From Arthrobacter sp. ISL-5 (GTDB taxonomy: Bacteria > Actinomycetota > Actinomycetes > Actinomycetales > Micrococcaceae): a stretch of 64,000 nucleotides of DNA. The notes beneath the pieces were generated by a model. The model saw only the letters and a program-made list of their open reading frames with translations. It was not told the origin of the DNA and searched no databases. The stretch spans positions 227,935 to 291,934 of the forward strand of contig NZ_JAGGPM010000029.1 in assembly GCF_018613835.1 (NCBI RefSeq), given 5' to 3'. Of this stretch, positions 40,545 through 48,644 are shown piece after piece; the stretch's first letter is position 1, and each line of letters starts with the position of its first letter. Both the position numbers and the translations under genes were made by a program.

Positions 40545-41171
40545 CTAGGCGGCGGTCGGAAGTTCCCGGACGATGCGAACCTTCCAGGCGGCGTCGTCGC
40601 TCGTGTCCAGGAGTGCGACGGTGCCGGAGGTGAGGTGCAGGGCAACGCGCTTGGCGTGCAGCAGTTCGAGGTAGAGGTGCTCGTTCATGCGCGAGGGGGT
40701 GTCAATGACGAACTTCACGGCGTCGCGCACTTTGCGGTAGTTGGCGCTGCGTTCGCGGTGCTGGTGGAGTTCAAGTTCGTGGCGCTGCTTTACACGCGGT
40801 TCGTGGCGGTTCAGCCAGTTCACGGCCACGTGCACTCCGATCACCAGGGACAGCGATACGGCGTAAATCCACCAACCTGTGGACATCAGGAACAGAGGAA
40901 GATTGGCGACGGCCACGACGGCGATCACCACACGGAGGGCAACCAGGCGGCGCAGGGTCAATGCCACAGAGGCCAGGGCCGTGCGGAAGCGGTGCTGCTC
41001 CTTGCGGGTGGCCGCGGGATCCAGCGTAAACTCGTCGAGAACAAGGATGCCGTTCGCGTCCGGGCCGAGCATCCGGCCGTACTTTGGAACGAACAGCTGA
41101 GGCTCCTGTGGCGCGTGTGATTTCGGCTCAGAGGACGCCGCTGACAGGGGCGCTGGCGAGGTAAGAGTCAT
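40545..41171 (-). CDS. Membrane protein of unknown function
   Basis: A 208-residue protein from ATG 41171. A hydrophilic N-terminal region of about 75 residues is followed by two closely spaced hydrophobic segments (LRVVIAVVAVANLPLFLMST; YAVSLSLVIGVHVAVNWL). A basic helix RHEPRVKQRHELELHQHRER and a C-terminal soluble part follow. No enzyme motif is seen. It is convergent with rpf. Confidence 0.7.
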   Translation of the reverse strand: MTLTSPAPLSAASSEPKSHAPQEPQLFVPKYGRMLGPDANGILVLDEFTLDPAATRKEQHRFRTALASVALTLRRLVALRVVIAVVAVANLPLFLMSTGWWIYAVSLSLVIGVHVAVNWLNRHEPRVKQRHELELHQHRERSANYRKVRDAVKFVIDTPSRMNEHLYLELLHAKRVALHLTSGTVALLDTSDDAAWKVRIVRELPTAA

Positions 41172-41352
41172 GTGAAGGCTTCCGAACGCTAGGGAGGTTT
41201 CGGCTATCTTAGTGGTTAACACGCCTTGCCGTATGCATCAGTCCACAATGTGAACATCTCCGTGCAGCCCGCGCGGCAGCTGGCACCCGCGGCGGCATGT
41301 GGCCTCGGCCACCACAATTGGCACATCGGGCCCGGGGCGTCAGACTGAAGGG

Positions 41353-42282
41353 ATGCAAACCTTCCTTCCGTACCCCGATTTCCAGCAAAGTGCAGCCGCG
41401 CTGGACCCTGCCAGGCTCGGCAAGCAGCGCGTCGAGGCGCTGCAGACACTCCGTGCGCTGGTGATCCCGGAGTACGGCTGGCAGTCCCACCCCGCGATAC
41501 GCATGTGGATGGGCTACGTTCCGGCGCTGACCATGTACGGGCTGGCCATGGTGGATGAATGGACCAAACGCGGATTCGCTGACAACACCGGGGCGAACAT
41601 CCGCGAGTTCGCACCTCAGGCCGCCCATCCGGACTACGCTGCCAAGATTCCCATGCCGCCGTGGCTCGGGGATCCCGAGTTTCACCTGAGCCACCGCTCG
41701 AACCTCATCCGCAAGGAACCGCGCTTCTACACGGAGGTGTTCCCGGGCACCGAGGCGGACCTCGAGTACATCTGGCCCGAGCCACGGCATGAGTTTCTGC
41801 CGGAGGATCCTGAGGGCGATGTTCTTTGGATTCTGCGCGAACACGTGGGCGACACCGACCCCGAGCGGCTGGACAAGATTGCCCTGCCGGCCGTTGGCCG
41901 TGCGGCTCAGGCTGCCGGCAAGGCTTCCGGCAGCGGCGACTCCGGCGACGACGACTACCAGTTCGTTTACGCCGACACCGGATCGCGCCGACCGGCAAAG
42001 GTCGCCCGAAAGCTCCCGAAAAAGCTCGTCAAGAAGCCGTCACGGAAACGGCAGCGCCAGGAAGCGGCCTTCTCAACCCTGCCGGGCAAGACGGCGGTGG
42101 CCATCCCGCTCGAGAACGGCAGCAAGTTCGCCCTCGGGATGGTGCTGGGACGGCCCATCACGCTCGACGACGGCCGCTTCGGCCGCAACTTCAAAGTCAC
42201 CGACGTTGTAGACCGTTCAGCGTTCGACTACCCCGCCCTGCTCCAGGATCCCCGCGTCTTCTTCCCGGTCCCCGCCCTCTGA
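41353..42282 (+). CDS. MSMEG_6728-type protein with pyrimidine dimer glycosylase-like N-terminus
   Basis: A 309-residue protein. The first 100 residues, MQTFLPYPDFQQSAAALDPA, RLGKQRVEALQTLRAL, and WMGYVPALTMYGLAMVDEW, match the family related to T4-type pyrimidine dimer DNA glycosylases. In those enzymes an N-terminal residue and a glutamate do the base excision. The C-terminal half holds a Gly/Ser linker, a basic KVARKLPKKLVKKPSRKRQR stretch suited to DNA binding, and a terminal module. A role in DNA repair is inferred. GAAGGG precedes ATG 41353. Confidence 0.75.
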   Translation: MQTFLPYPDFQQSAAALDPARLGKQRVEALQTLRALVIPEYGWQSHPAIRMWMGYVPALTMYGLAMVDEWTKRGFADNTGANIREFAPQAAHPDYAAKIPMPPWLGDPEFHLSHRSNLIRKEPRFYTEVFPGTEADLEYIWPEPRHEFLPEDPEGDVLWILREHVGDTDPERLDKIALPAVGRAAQAAGKASGSGDSGDDDYQFVYADTGSRRPAKVARKLPKKLVKKPSRKRQRQEAAFSTLPGKTAVAIPLENGSKFALGMVLGRPITLDDGRFGRNFKVTDVVDRSAFDYPALLQDPRVFFPVPAL

Positions 42283-42290
42283 ACAGGCGT

Positions 42291-43151
42291 ATGACGATCC
42301 TCCTCGCAGGCTGCGGCGACCTTGGCACCGAGGCGGGGCTGCGGTTCGCCGCTGCCGGACACCGAGTCGTGGGCTGGCGGCGTACGCCGGAAAAACTGCC
42401 AGCGGCAATCGAAGGCTCCCCGGCTGACCTGAGCACCGCCGAACTGCCGCCGGTCCCGGCGGACACAACCGCCGTCGTCGTCGCCGTTGCTGCCGATTCC
42501 CCAACGGAGGCGGCCTACCGCGCTGCCTACGTTGACGGGCTGTCGCATGTCCTGGACGCCCTTGAGCGCGACGGCGTGACCCCGCGTCGCGTCCTCTTCG
42601 TCTCCTCCACCGCGGTGTACGGCGACGCCGACGGCGGCTGGGTGGATGAGGGCACGACGCCGGCACCCGGCGGGTTCTCCGGCCGCATCCTCCGCGAGGC
42701 GGAGGAACTCCTGACGAAGCGGTTCCGCGGTACCGGGACCGCGCCCGTGGTGCTCCGTTTGGGCGGCATCTACGGACCCGGCCGCACGCGGCTCATTGAC
42801 CAGGTCCGAGGCGGAACGGCGGTCATCCCTGCCAACCCCCGGTACACCAACCGTATTCACCGCGACGACGCCGCGGGCGCGATCGTGCACTTGTGCACCA
42901 TGGCCGAAGAGCCCGCACCCGTGTACTTGGGAGTCGACGACGATCCGGCCGAACTCGGCGACGTCCTCCGCTTCCTGGCCTCGGAGCTGGGGCTCGAGGT
43001 CCCGCCGTCGGGCAGTGCTGGCGAAGCACGCGGCGGCAACAAGCGCTGCAGCAACGCCCTACTCCGCGGCTCGGGATTTTCGTTTGCGTACCCCACGTTC
43101 CGCGAAGGGTATCGAGACATTCTGGCGGGTGTTGGGGTACGGCATCCATAG
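42291..43151 (+). CDS. NAD-dependent epimerase/dehydratase-like protein (atypical SDR)
   Basis: A 286-residue extended or atypical SDR of the YeeZ type. The cofactor loop is LAGCGDLGTEAGLRFAAAGH (GxxGxxG, residues 6-12). The serine is in LFVSSTAVYGDADG, with the Tyr of VYG in place of the classical YxxxK. LRLGGIYGPGRTRLIDQVRG is typical of sugar-nucleotide epimerase relatives. The substrate is unknown. It starts 9 bp after the preceding gene's stop, so the two probably form one transcript. Confidence 0.85.
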   Translation: MTILLAGCGDLGTEAGLRFAAAGHRVVGWRRTPEKLPAAIEGSPADLSTAELPPVPADTTAVVVAVAADSPTEAAYRAAYVDGLSHVLDALERDGVTPRRVLFVSSTAVYGDADGGWVDEGTTPAPGGFSGRILREAEELLTKRFRGTGTAPVVLRLGGIYGPGRTRLIDQVRGGTAVIPANPRYTNRIHRDDAAGAIVHLCTMAEEPAPVYLGVDDDPAELGDVLRFLASELGLEVPPSGSAGEARGGNKRCSNALLRGSGFSFAYPTFREGYRDILAGVGVRHP

Positions 43152-43264
43152 CGTCCGTCGGCCCTGGGCAAGCCTGGTTCAGCCTGCCTGGTTTCGCCAG
43201 CCTGATTCGGGCCTCCCGATTCGACGAGCGCGGAACCACTTAGACCGGAACTACGAGGGGCACG

Positions 43265-43678
43265 ATGGATTTTCAGCACATCATTGAAGCAGTCGGCAGG
43301 TACATGGATTTCGCCGGCGTGGCCGTGATGGTCATCGGCGCCGTGGTCTCGATCCCAATGGCGCTGCGCGGCTACCAGCCCAAGCGACTGCCTGCGGATG
43401 CCGAGCGCATGTCCGTTTACCGGTCTTACCGCCAACTGCTGGGGCGCTCCATTCTGCTAGGACTGGAGCTGCTCGTGGCGGCCGACATCATCCGCACCGT
43501 AGCCGTCACGCCGACGTACGAAAGTGTGGGCGTGCTGGCGATCATCGTGCTCATCCGTACCTTCCTGAGCTTCTCGCTGGAGCTGGAGATCACCGGCCGG
43601 TGGCCTTGGCAGAAGGAACCGTCCGCAGCTGGATCGGGCGCCTCGCACCGGCGGGAGTCCGCGGTTTCGGAGACGTAA
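43265..43678 (+). CDS. DUF1622 membrane protein
   Basis: A 137-residue protein with three hydrophobic segments: FAGVAVMVIGAVVSIPMAL (about 17-35), the SILLGLELLVAADIIRTV segment (about 62-79) and VGVLAIIVLIRTFLSFSLEL (about 88-107). LGLELLVAADIIRTV and RTFLSFSLELEITGRWPW are the DUF1622 hallmarks. The function is unknown. GAGGGG precedes ATG 43265. Confidence 0.88.
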   Translation: MDFQHIIEAVGRYMDFAGVAVMVIGAVVSIPMALRGYQPKRLPADAERMSVYRSYRQLLGRSILLGLELLVAADIIRTVAVTPTYESVGVLAIIVLIRTFLSFSLELEITGRWPWQKEPSAAGSGASHRRESAVSET

Positions 43679-43740
43679 CCCGGCCCGCTGGTGGGGCTGA
43701 AATTACCTATTTCGGCCTGATATCCCGGCCCGAGCAATAA

Positions 43741-43758
43741 TGTCAGACCCCTCTGACA
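43741..43758. promoter_or_regulatory. TGTCAGA inverted repeat upstream of the DUF222/HNH gene
   Basis: TGTCAGA-CCCC-TCTGACA is a perfect 7-bp dyad just before the gene. A TATTCA box follows at 43762-43767. Similar TGTCAGACCCC sequences stand before many DUF222/HNH genes in actinobacteria as I recall; this is from memory, not a search. Confidence 0.55.
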
Positions 43759-43768
43759 AAGTATTCAT

Positions 43769-45814
43769 ATGGAAGCCATCGGGGAAGGCGCAAGCGGTTA
43801 CGCGGACCGGGCAGCAATGCCCGGTCCGCGTCGTGCCAGGCTGTGGAGCGTCCCCGATTCGCGCGCTGTTGCTCTGGGTGCCGCCGTTGCTGGCGGCCTG
43901 CGCATCGTACCGCCAGCCGCCGATCAGGACGGGCACGACGGCGGGGCTGCCGCCGGTTTTGGTGCCACCGGCGTTGTTACCGCCGGCGGGGATGCCATGA
44001 CTACGGGGCCAACCGACTGCCTCAAACGCTGCCTGGACCTGCTGGGGGCAGCGGTCGTGTCCGCGCCCGGTGAGCTGGCCCTGGCCGGTTTCCCGGCCGC
44101 CGCGGATTTCGCCGGGCTGGCCGAGGAGATCTCCCGCGGTGCCGAGTACCTGCAGCTGCTGGGCGCGGCCGCCGTGGACCGGACCCGCACCGAGGCGATC
44201 AACGCCGCCGGCCCCGCTAGCAAAGCCGCCGGATGGACCACCGGCTGGGGCACAGGCACGGACGACGGCACCGAAGCCGCTGCTGCCTCCGGCTCCGCTG
44301 CCAGCTCCACGTCGGTCTCCGTCCCGGTCCCGGCGGTGTCGCCGGCCGATGACGGATCCCGCAACACCGCCGAGTTCCTCAGGACCCGGCTAAGAATCAG
44401 CGCCGGAGAAGCCCGCCGCCGCCTCGCCCTCGCCTCCGCCATACTCCCCCGCACCGGCATCACCGGCCAGCCCATGCCCCCGGCCTACGAAGAAACCGCC
44501 GCCGCACTCGCTACCGGAACCATCGCCTCCCGCGCCGGAACCATCATCACCACCGCCCTGGACCGCGTCCGCCACCTCGCCGCCCCCGCCGACCTCGCCC
44601 GGATGGAACACACCCTCACCCGCACCGCGATCCAGAACGACCACGACTTCCTCACCCGCATCGCCCACCGCTGGGCCGACGCCATCGACCAGGACGGCAC
44701 CGAACCCACCGAAGAAGACCTCCGCCACCGCCAAGGCGCCTTCCTCCGCCGCCCCCGCCGCGGACTCCACCACCTCGAAATCTTCGCCACCCCCGACCAA
44801 TACGAACACCTCCTCACCGTCATGAACACCGCCACCAACCCCCGCACCCAACCCACACCCGGCCCCGATGCAGGCACAAGCGGAGACAGCGGAGACAGCG
44901 GAGCCGCCGGCACCGACAGTGCGGCAGGAAACAGCGAGGCGGCCCGCGCCGAGAACGGCGCCACCACGGACACACCCACGGATACGGACGACGGCACGGA
45001 CGACGGCAGGGCCGCGGGACCCCATACCGGGCCGGGGTTCGGCGAGGAGGCCGAAACCGCCGCCGCAGACGCGCCGCTGGAACGCCGCACCCGGCCCCAG
45101 CAACTCCTCGACGGCCTCATCGGCGCCTGCAAGGCTGCCCTCGCCACCGGAACCCTGCCCGCCACCGGGGGACTCCGACCCCAGGTCATGGTCACCATCA
45201 GCTACCAGGACCTCCTGAACCGCCTCGAAACGGCTTCAACCAACGGACCCCGCTACACCACCGGAAACCCTAGCCCCACCCGCGGCAACCACCCGTCCCT
45301 GGCAGACGGGCCTGCGTTCACCGCCGGCCACCCCGCGTCCCCGACAGGCCACCTCCCCGCGCCCACCGCGGACGGGCCTCCCGGCACCGCGACCGGCACC
45401 GGAACGTTCACCTTCACCGGGCCCGTCACCCCCGCCACTATCCGCAAAATCGCCTGCGACGCCGACATCATCCCCGTCCTCCTCGGCAGCGAAGGCCGCA
45501 TCCTCGACATCGGCCGCACCACCAGAATCTTCCCGCCCCACATCCGCAAAGCCATCACCGCCCGCGACCAAGGCTGCGCCTTCCCCAACTGCACCATCCC
45601 CGCCCCCTGGTGCGAAGCCCACCACACCACCTACTGGTCACACGGCGGACCCACCAACACCGACAACGGCACCCTCCTGTGCACCCACCACCACCACCTC
45701 ATCCACAAAGAACAATGGCAAATCCGGATGCAAACCGGCGTCCCCTGGTTCATCCCGCCACCCCACATCGACCCCAAACAAACACCCCGCCGCAACCACC
45801 ACCACCGAACATGA
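43769..45814 (+). CDS. DUF222 domain protein with C-terminal HNH endonuclease (13E12 type)
   Basis: 681 residues from ATG 43769; ATG 43997 (MTTGPTDCLKRCLDLL) is a serious alternative because the -10-like TATTCA lies too close to 43769. DUF222 covers about residues 85-360 (EFLRTRLRISAGEARRRLAL; HLEIFATPDQYEHLLTVMNT). A Gly/Asp/Thr low-complexity insert follows. The HNH nuclease is at about 590-650: CAFPNCTIPAPWCEAHHTTY, WSHGGPTNTDNGTLLC, HHHHLIHKEQW. The protein family is multi-copy in actinobacteria and its role is unresolved, possibly a selfish element. Its codons use C at the third position even more than neighbours. Confidence 0.88.
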   Translation: MEAIGEGASGYADRAAMPGPRRARLWSVPDSRAVALGAAVAGGLRIVPPAADQDGHDGGAAAGFGATGVVTAGGDAMTTGPTDCLKRCLDLLGAAVVSAPGELALAGFPAAADFAGLAEEISRGAEYLQLLGAAAVDRTRTEAINAAGPASKAAGWTTGWGTGTDDGTEAAAASGSAASSTSVSVPVPAVSPADDGSRNTAEFLRTRLRISAGEARRRLALASAILPRTGITGQPMPPAYEETAAALATGTIASRAGTIITTALDRVRHLAAPADLARMEHTLTRTAIQNDHDFLTRIAHRWADAIDQDGTEPTEEDLRHRQGAFLRRPRRGLHHLEIFATPDQYEHLLTVMNTATNPRTQPTPGPDAGTSGDSGDSGAAGTDSAAGNSEAARAENGATTDTPTDTDDGTDDGRAAGPHTGPGFGEEAETAAADAPLERRTRPQQLLDGLIGACKAALATGTLPATGGLRPQVMVTISYQDLLNRLETASTNGPRYTTGNPSPTRGNHPSLADGPAFTAGHPASPTGHLPAPTADGPPGTATGTGTFTFTGPVTPATIRKIACDADIIPVLLGSEGRILDIGRTTRIFPPHIRKAITARDQGCAFPNCTIPAPWCEAHHTTYWSHGGPTNTDNGTLLCTHHHHLIHKEQWQIRMQTGVPWFIPPPHIDPKQTPRRNHHHRT

Positions 45815-46128
45815 ACACGCCCGGAAAACCGCGCACACAACAACGCAGAACCGTCCGCACAGGCCAGCGGACACGGTCCAAGGCGAGGCGGCGAACAAAG
45901 CACTCGCCCGCGCGCTGGGAATGTCTGAAGGGACTGTCCGAATAACGCTGGATCCTGCAGGCCAAGTCGAAGCAGCCTTTGGCCGGCGAGGCATGCGGCC
46001 CGGGCGTTGACCCTCGCGCCTTTAATCAACACAGCCTTTAATCAACAACGCGCCTTAATCAACGCAGCGCCCGGACCCATTCAAGGAGTCCGGGCGCTGC
46101 GTGGTAACTGCTCAATTCATCGCTATGC
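45815..46128. other. 314-bp gap with an orphan frame and a triple direct repeat
   Basis: A stop-free frame ending at TGA 46008-46010 reads DTVQGEAANKALARALGMSE then GTVRITLDPAGQVEAAFGRR and GMRPGR. It looks like the C-terminus of a lost gene, without any start or SD. It is followed by three copies of GCCTTTAATCAAC at 46018-46030, 46034-46046 and 46052-46063 (the last lacks one T), then by a terminator hairpin. Confidence 0.45.
46063..46101. terminator. Bidirectional terminator after the HNH gene
   Basis: CGCAGCGCCCGGAC at 46063-46076 pairs perfectly with 46088-46101 around an 11-nt loop. It lies between the plus-strand HNH gene and the convergent hypothetical gene at 46129. Confidence 0.75.
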
Positions 46129-46449
46129 TTACGCGTCCTGCCAGCCGCGGCCTTCCACGAATGTGGCCACGACGTTTCCGATCCCAGCCTGCAGCGAGTT
46201 GGAGGGGTCCTCATAAAGGGTGGCTTCGGTGGCGCGGCTGTGCATGATGAGCTGTTCGGCTTCAAGCTTCGCCTCAGGAACCGTCGCGCCAATGATGCCG
46301 GTGCGCGCCGGCAGTTCGGGCGTGTGGACTATCTCGGCGTCCGTTTCGGACAGCGGGATGGTGGTCCCGGTCTGGATCTCATCGTGCGGAAACTCGAATT
46401 CGGCGTTGTCGGGGGCAGCGGGAATCGTGTACTCCAGAAAGTAAGTCAT
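46129..46449 (-). CDS. Small conserved-looking hypothetical protein
   Basis: A 106-residue soluble protein from ATG 46449, MTYFLEYTIPAAPDNAEFEF. The central part, ELPARTGIIGATVPEAKLEA, and the HSRATEATLYEDPSNSLQAG stretch look like a compact alpha/beta domain. No cysteine or known motif is present. It lies between the HNH gene and ggt, on the same strand as ggt but downstream of it. Confidence 0.65.
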   Translation of the reverse strand: MTYFLEYTIPAAPDNAEFEFPHDEIQTGTTIPLSETDAEIVHTPELPARTGIIGATVPEAKLEAEQLIMHSRATEATLYEDPSNSLQAGIGNVVATFVEGRGWQDA

Positions 46450-46541
46450 GTTGCCAGCCTTGCAGAAAGGCCGCACGCCCGAAACCCCGCCGCGCCGCGG
46501 CGACTCCTGCCGGCCCGGAGCTCGTGCGTCCCTGCGCACCG

Positions 46542-48455
46542 CTATCGCCCTGCCGCGTATCCCTGCGCACCGCGGGGATTGGCGGCGGCCTGCAGCAGCC
46601 CCGTTGCAGGATCACGGACGACGGCGGAGAGCCGCCCCAGCGCCCAGTCACCCGCCCTCGTGATCCGGTGCCCCCTGCGCTCGAGTCCCGCTATCACGTC
46701 GTCGCCTAGCCGGTCCTCGACGACGGCGCCGCCAGGCTCCCACGTGCGGGGCCAGAACGAGCCGGGCATCGACGTCGTATGGAACGCCGGGGCGTCGATC
46801 GCTTGCTGCGGCGTATATCCGCCAACGATCGTCCGGAGCAGGTACAGGAGCTGCCACTGATCCTGCTGATCTCCGCCCGGTGAGCCAAGTGCGGTCACGG
46901 CAACGCCGTTGCGCAGCACCAGTGTTGGTGTCAGCGTGGTACGCGGCCGCTTGCCCGGCATGAGCGTTGACGGCGTTCCCTCGTCAAGCCAGGTCATCTG
47001 CAGCCGGGTTCCAAGGCAAAAGCCCAGCTCCGGTATCGCCGGGGACGACTGCAGCCAACCGCCGGACGGCGTGGCCGAGACCATGTTGCCCCAGCGGTCC
47101 ACAACGTCGATGTGGCACGTATCGCCGCGCGTCTCGCCTGTCGCATCCACTGTGGGCTCGCCGAGTGTGGGCCCGCCGAGCGTCGGCTCGCCGACACCAG
47201 CCATGCCAACACCCACTCCGCCGGAAAGGCGCGGACCGCCGTCGGTGCGCGGACCGCCGTCGTCACCGGAGAGCGCCGGCGGAACATACTCGGTGCGAAA
47301 TACGGGCACGAACGGCTCCCGGCCGGGAACCGTTCCTGGGCGGAACTCATGGGAGGCGTTCTCGGTGATCAGCTCGCGGCGCGAAGCGGAGTATTCGGCC
47401 GACAGCAGGTAGTCCAGTGGAACGTCCGCGTCGCCGTAGTACGCCTCGCGGTCTGCGAGCGCCAGCTTCTGCGCCTCAAGAACGGTGTGCGCGCCGAGTT
47501 CCGTGGACGGGTCGAGGCGGTCGTCGTCGAAGCCGCCCAGTATGGCGAGGGTCTGCAGCAGGGCCGGCCCCTGCCCCCAGGGCCCCGTCTTGGCGATGCT
47601 GTGGCCGCGGAATTCCAACGTCGCCGCACCCTCATAGGACGCACGGAATCCTGCCATGTCCGCCATGGTCAGGACGCCGCGGTGATCTGTCCCGGACGAG
47701 TGGCGGTGTGGCGTCTGCACTGCCTTGGCCACGGCGCGCGCCACGAAGCCCTCACTCCACTCGCGTCGGGCGGCATCGATGCGCTCTTCACGCGTGTGCG
47801 CCGCGCTGCTGACCGCCTCACCGATGCCCGCCCCCGCCTGCACCAGCTTCTGCAGGGTCCGGGCATGGGCCGGATTCCGGATCAGGTCGCCCTCCGCCGG
47901 GATCCGACCGCCGGGCATCCACAACTCAGCGGACGTGGGCCAGTGCTCCCGGAACAGCCCGGCAACCGCGGAGATGGTGCTCCCTACCCGCGCCAACACC
48001 GGGTGCCCGTCCCGCGCGTACCCGATCGCGAAGTCCAGCACTTCCGCCAACTCCCACGTTCCGCGGTCCCGCAAAAGCAAAAGCCAGGCGTCGACGGCGC
48101 CGGGTACGGCGGCGGCCAGGGCACCCGAGCCGGGAACCAGGTCCAGTCCTTCGGCCCGGAAGTGCTGCACTGTGGCGCCTGCCGGCGCCGGGCCCTGCCC
48201 CATCAGGATGACGGGCCTTCCCGGGTCCTCTGCTGCGCTGAACACTCCGGTCATGTCCCCGCCCGGCCCATTGAGGTGCGGCTCCACGACGTGCAGGACG
48301 AACGCAGCCGCCGTGGCTGCGTCGAAAGCGTTGCCGCCACGTTCGAGCACAGCCTGGGCAGTGGCCGTGGCGAGCCAATGGGTGGAGGCCGCCATGCCGA
48401 ACGTGCCTTGCAGGGTGGGACGGGTGGTGAAGGGATCCGGCCGCGTGAAACTCAT
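46542..48455 (-). CDS. ggt: Gamma-glutamyltransferase family protein
   Basis: A 637-residue Ntn-hydrolase-type enzyme. The large-subunit start HWLATATAQAVLERGGNAFD and EPHLNGPGGDMTGVF is typical. The autoprocessing Thr is in GDTCHIDVVDRWGNMVSATP, near residue 446, and PGKRPRTTLTPTLVL and GSPGGDQQDQWQLLYLL follow. It has no signal peptide, so this is a cytoplasmic-type member rather than a periplasmic one; acylase-like activity is an alternative. Just before the catalytic Thr is a Gly/Pro-rich insert with short repeats (GEPTLGGPTLGEPTVDATGE). It may degrade gamma-glutamyl peptides. Confidence 0.88.
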   Translation of the reverse strand: MSFTRPDPFTTRPTLQGTFGMAASTHWLATATAQAVLERGGNAFDAATAAAFVLHVVEPHLNGPGGDMTGVFSAAEDPGRPVILMGQGPAPAGATVQHFRAEGLDLVPGSGALAAAVPGAVDAWLLLLRDRGTWELAEVLDFAIGYARDGHPVLARVGSTISAVAGLFREHWPTSAELWMPGGRIPAEGDLIRNPAHARTLQKLVQAGAGIGEAVSSAAHTREERIDAARREWSEGFVARAVAKAVQTPHRHSSGTDHRGVLTMADMAGFRASYEGAATLEFRGHSIAKTGPWGQGPALLQTLAILGGFDDDRLDPSTELGAHTVLEAQKLALADREAYYGDADVPLDYLLSAEYSASRRELITENASHEFRPGTVPGREPFVPVFRTEYVPPALSGDDGGPRTDGGPRLSGGVGVGMAGVGEPTLGGPTLGEPTVDATGETRGDTCHIDVVDRWGNMVSATPSGGWLQSSPAIPELGFCLGTRLQMTWLDEGTPSTLMPGKRPRTTLTPTLVLRNGVAVTALGSPGGDQQDQWQLLYLLRTIVGGYTPQQAIDAPAFHTTSMPGSFWPRTWEPGGAVVEDRLGDDVIAGLERRGHRITRAGDWALGRLSAVVRDPATGLLQAAANPRGAQGYAAGR

Positions 48456-48541
48456 GGAGCTACTCTAGGCACCAGCTTCCTTGCTGCTCGGACACCGCGC
48501 CCGGGACACGGCCCAAGCTCTAATCCCAGACAATTCCCGGC

Positions 48542-48643
48542 TCAGCCAAACAGCGCGGCCACGCGGGTGAGCGTTTGTATGACCCCGTAGGCCAGGGGGA
48601 TGCCGACTATTGACCAGCCGACTGCCAGTTTTGTCGAGTTCAT
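48542..48643 (-). CDS. 33-residue small membrane subunit of the OFA transporter
   Basis: MNSTKLAVGWSIVGIPLAYG followed by VIQTLTRVAALFG and a stop. It is one hydrophobic helix with a short basic C-terminal part. It starts 1 nt after the stop of the OFA transporter gene (TGA-T-ATG), so it must be coupled to it. Tiny proteins of this kind are annotated as MFS transporter small subunits next to oxalate/formate antiporters. The family reading rests on sequence resemblance and position. Confidence 0.75.
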   Translation of the reverse strand: MNSTKLAVGWSIVGIPLAYGVIQTLTRVAALFG

Positions 48644-48644
48644 A

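Noticed and set aside
43769..45814. A prophage or insertion sequence around the HNH gene
   Set aside because: No integrase, transposase or terminal repeats are near it; DUF222/HNH genes are common single chromosomal genes in this group.
47112..48590. A 492-codon plus-strand frame antisense to ggt
   Set aside because: A GC-bias shadow; Arg/Gly-rich translation with no family features.
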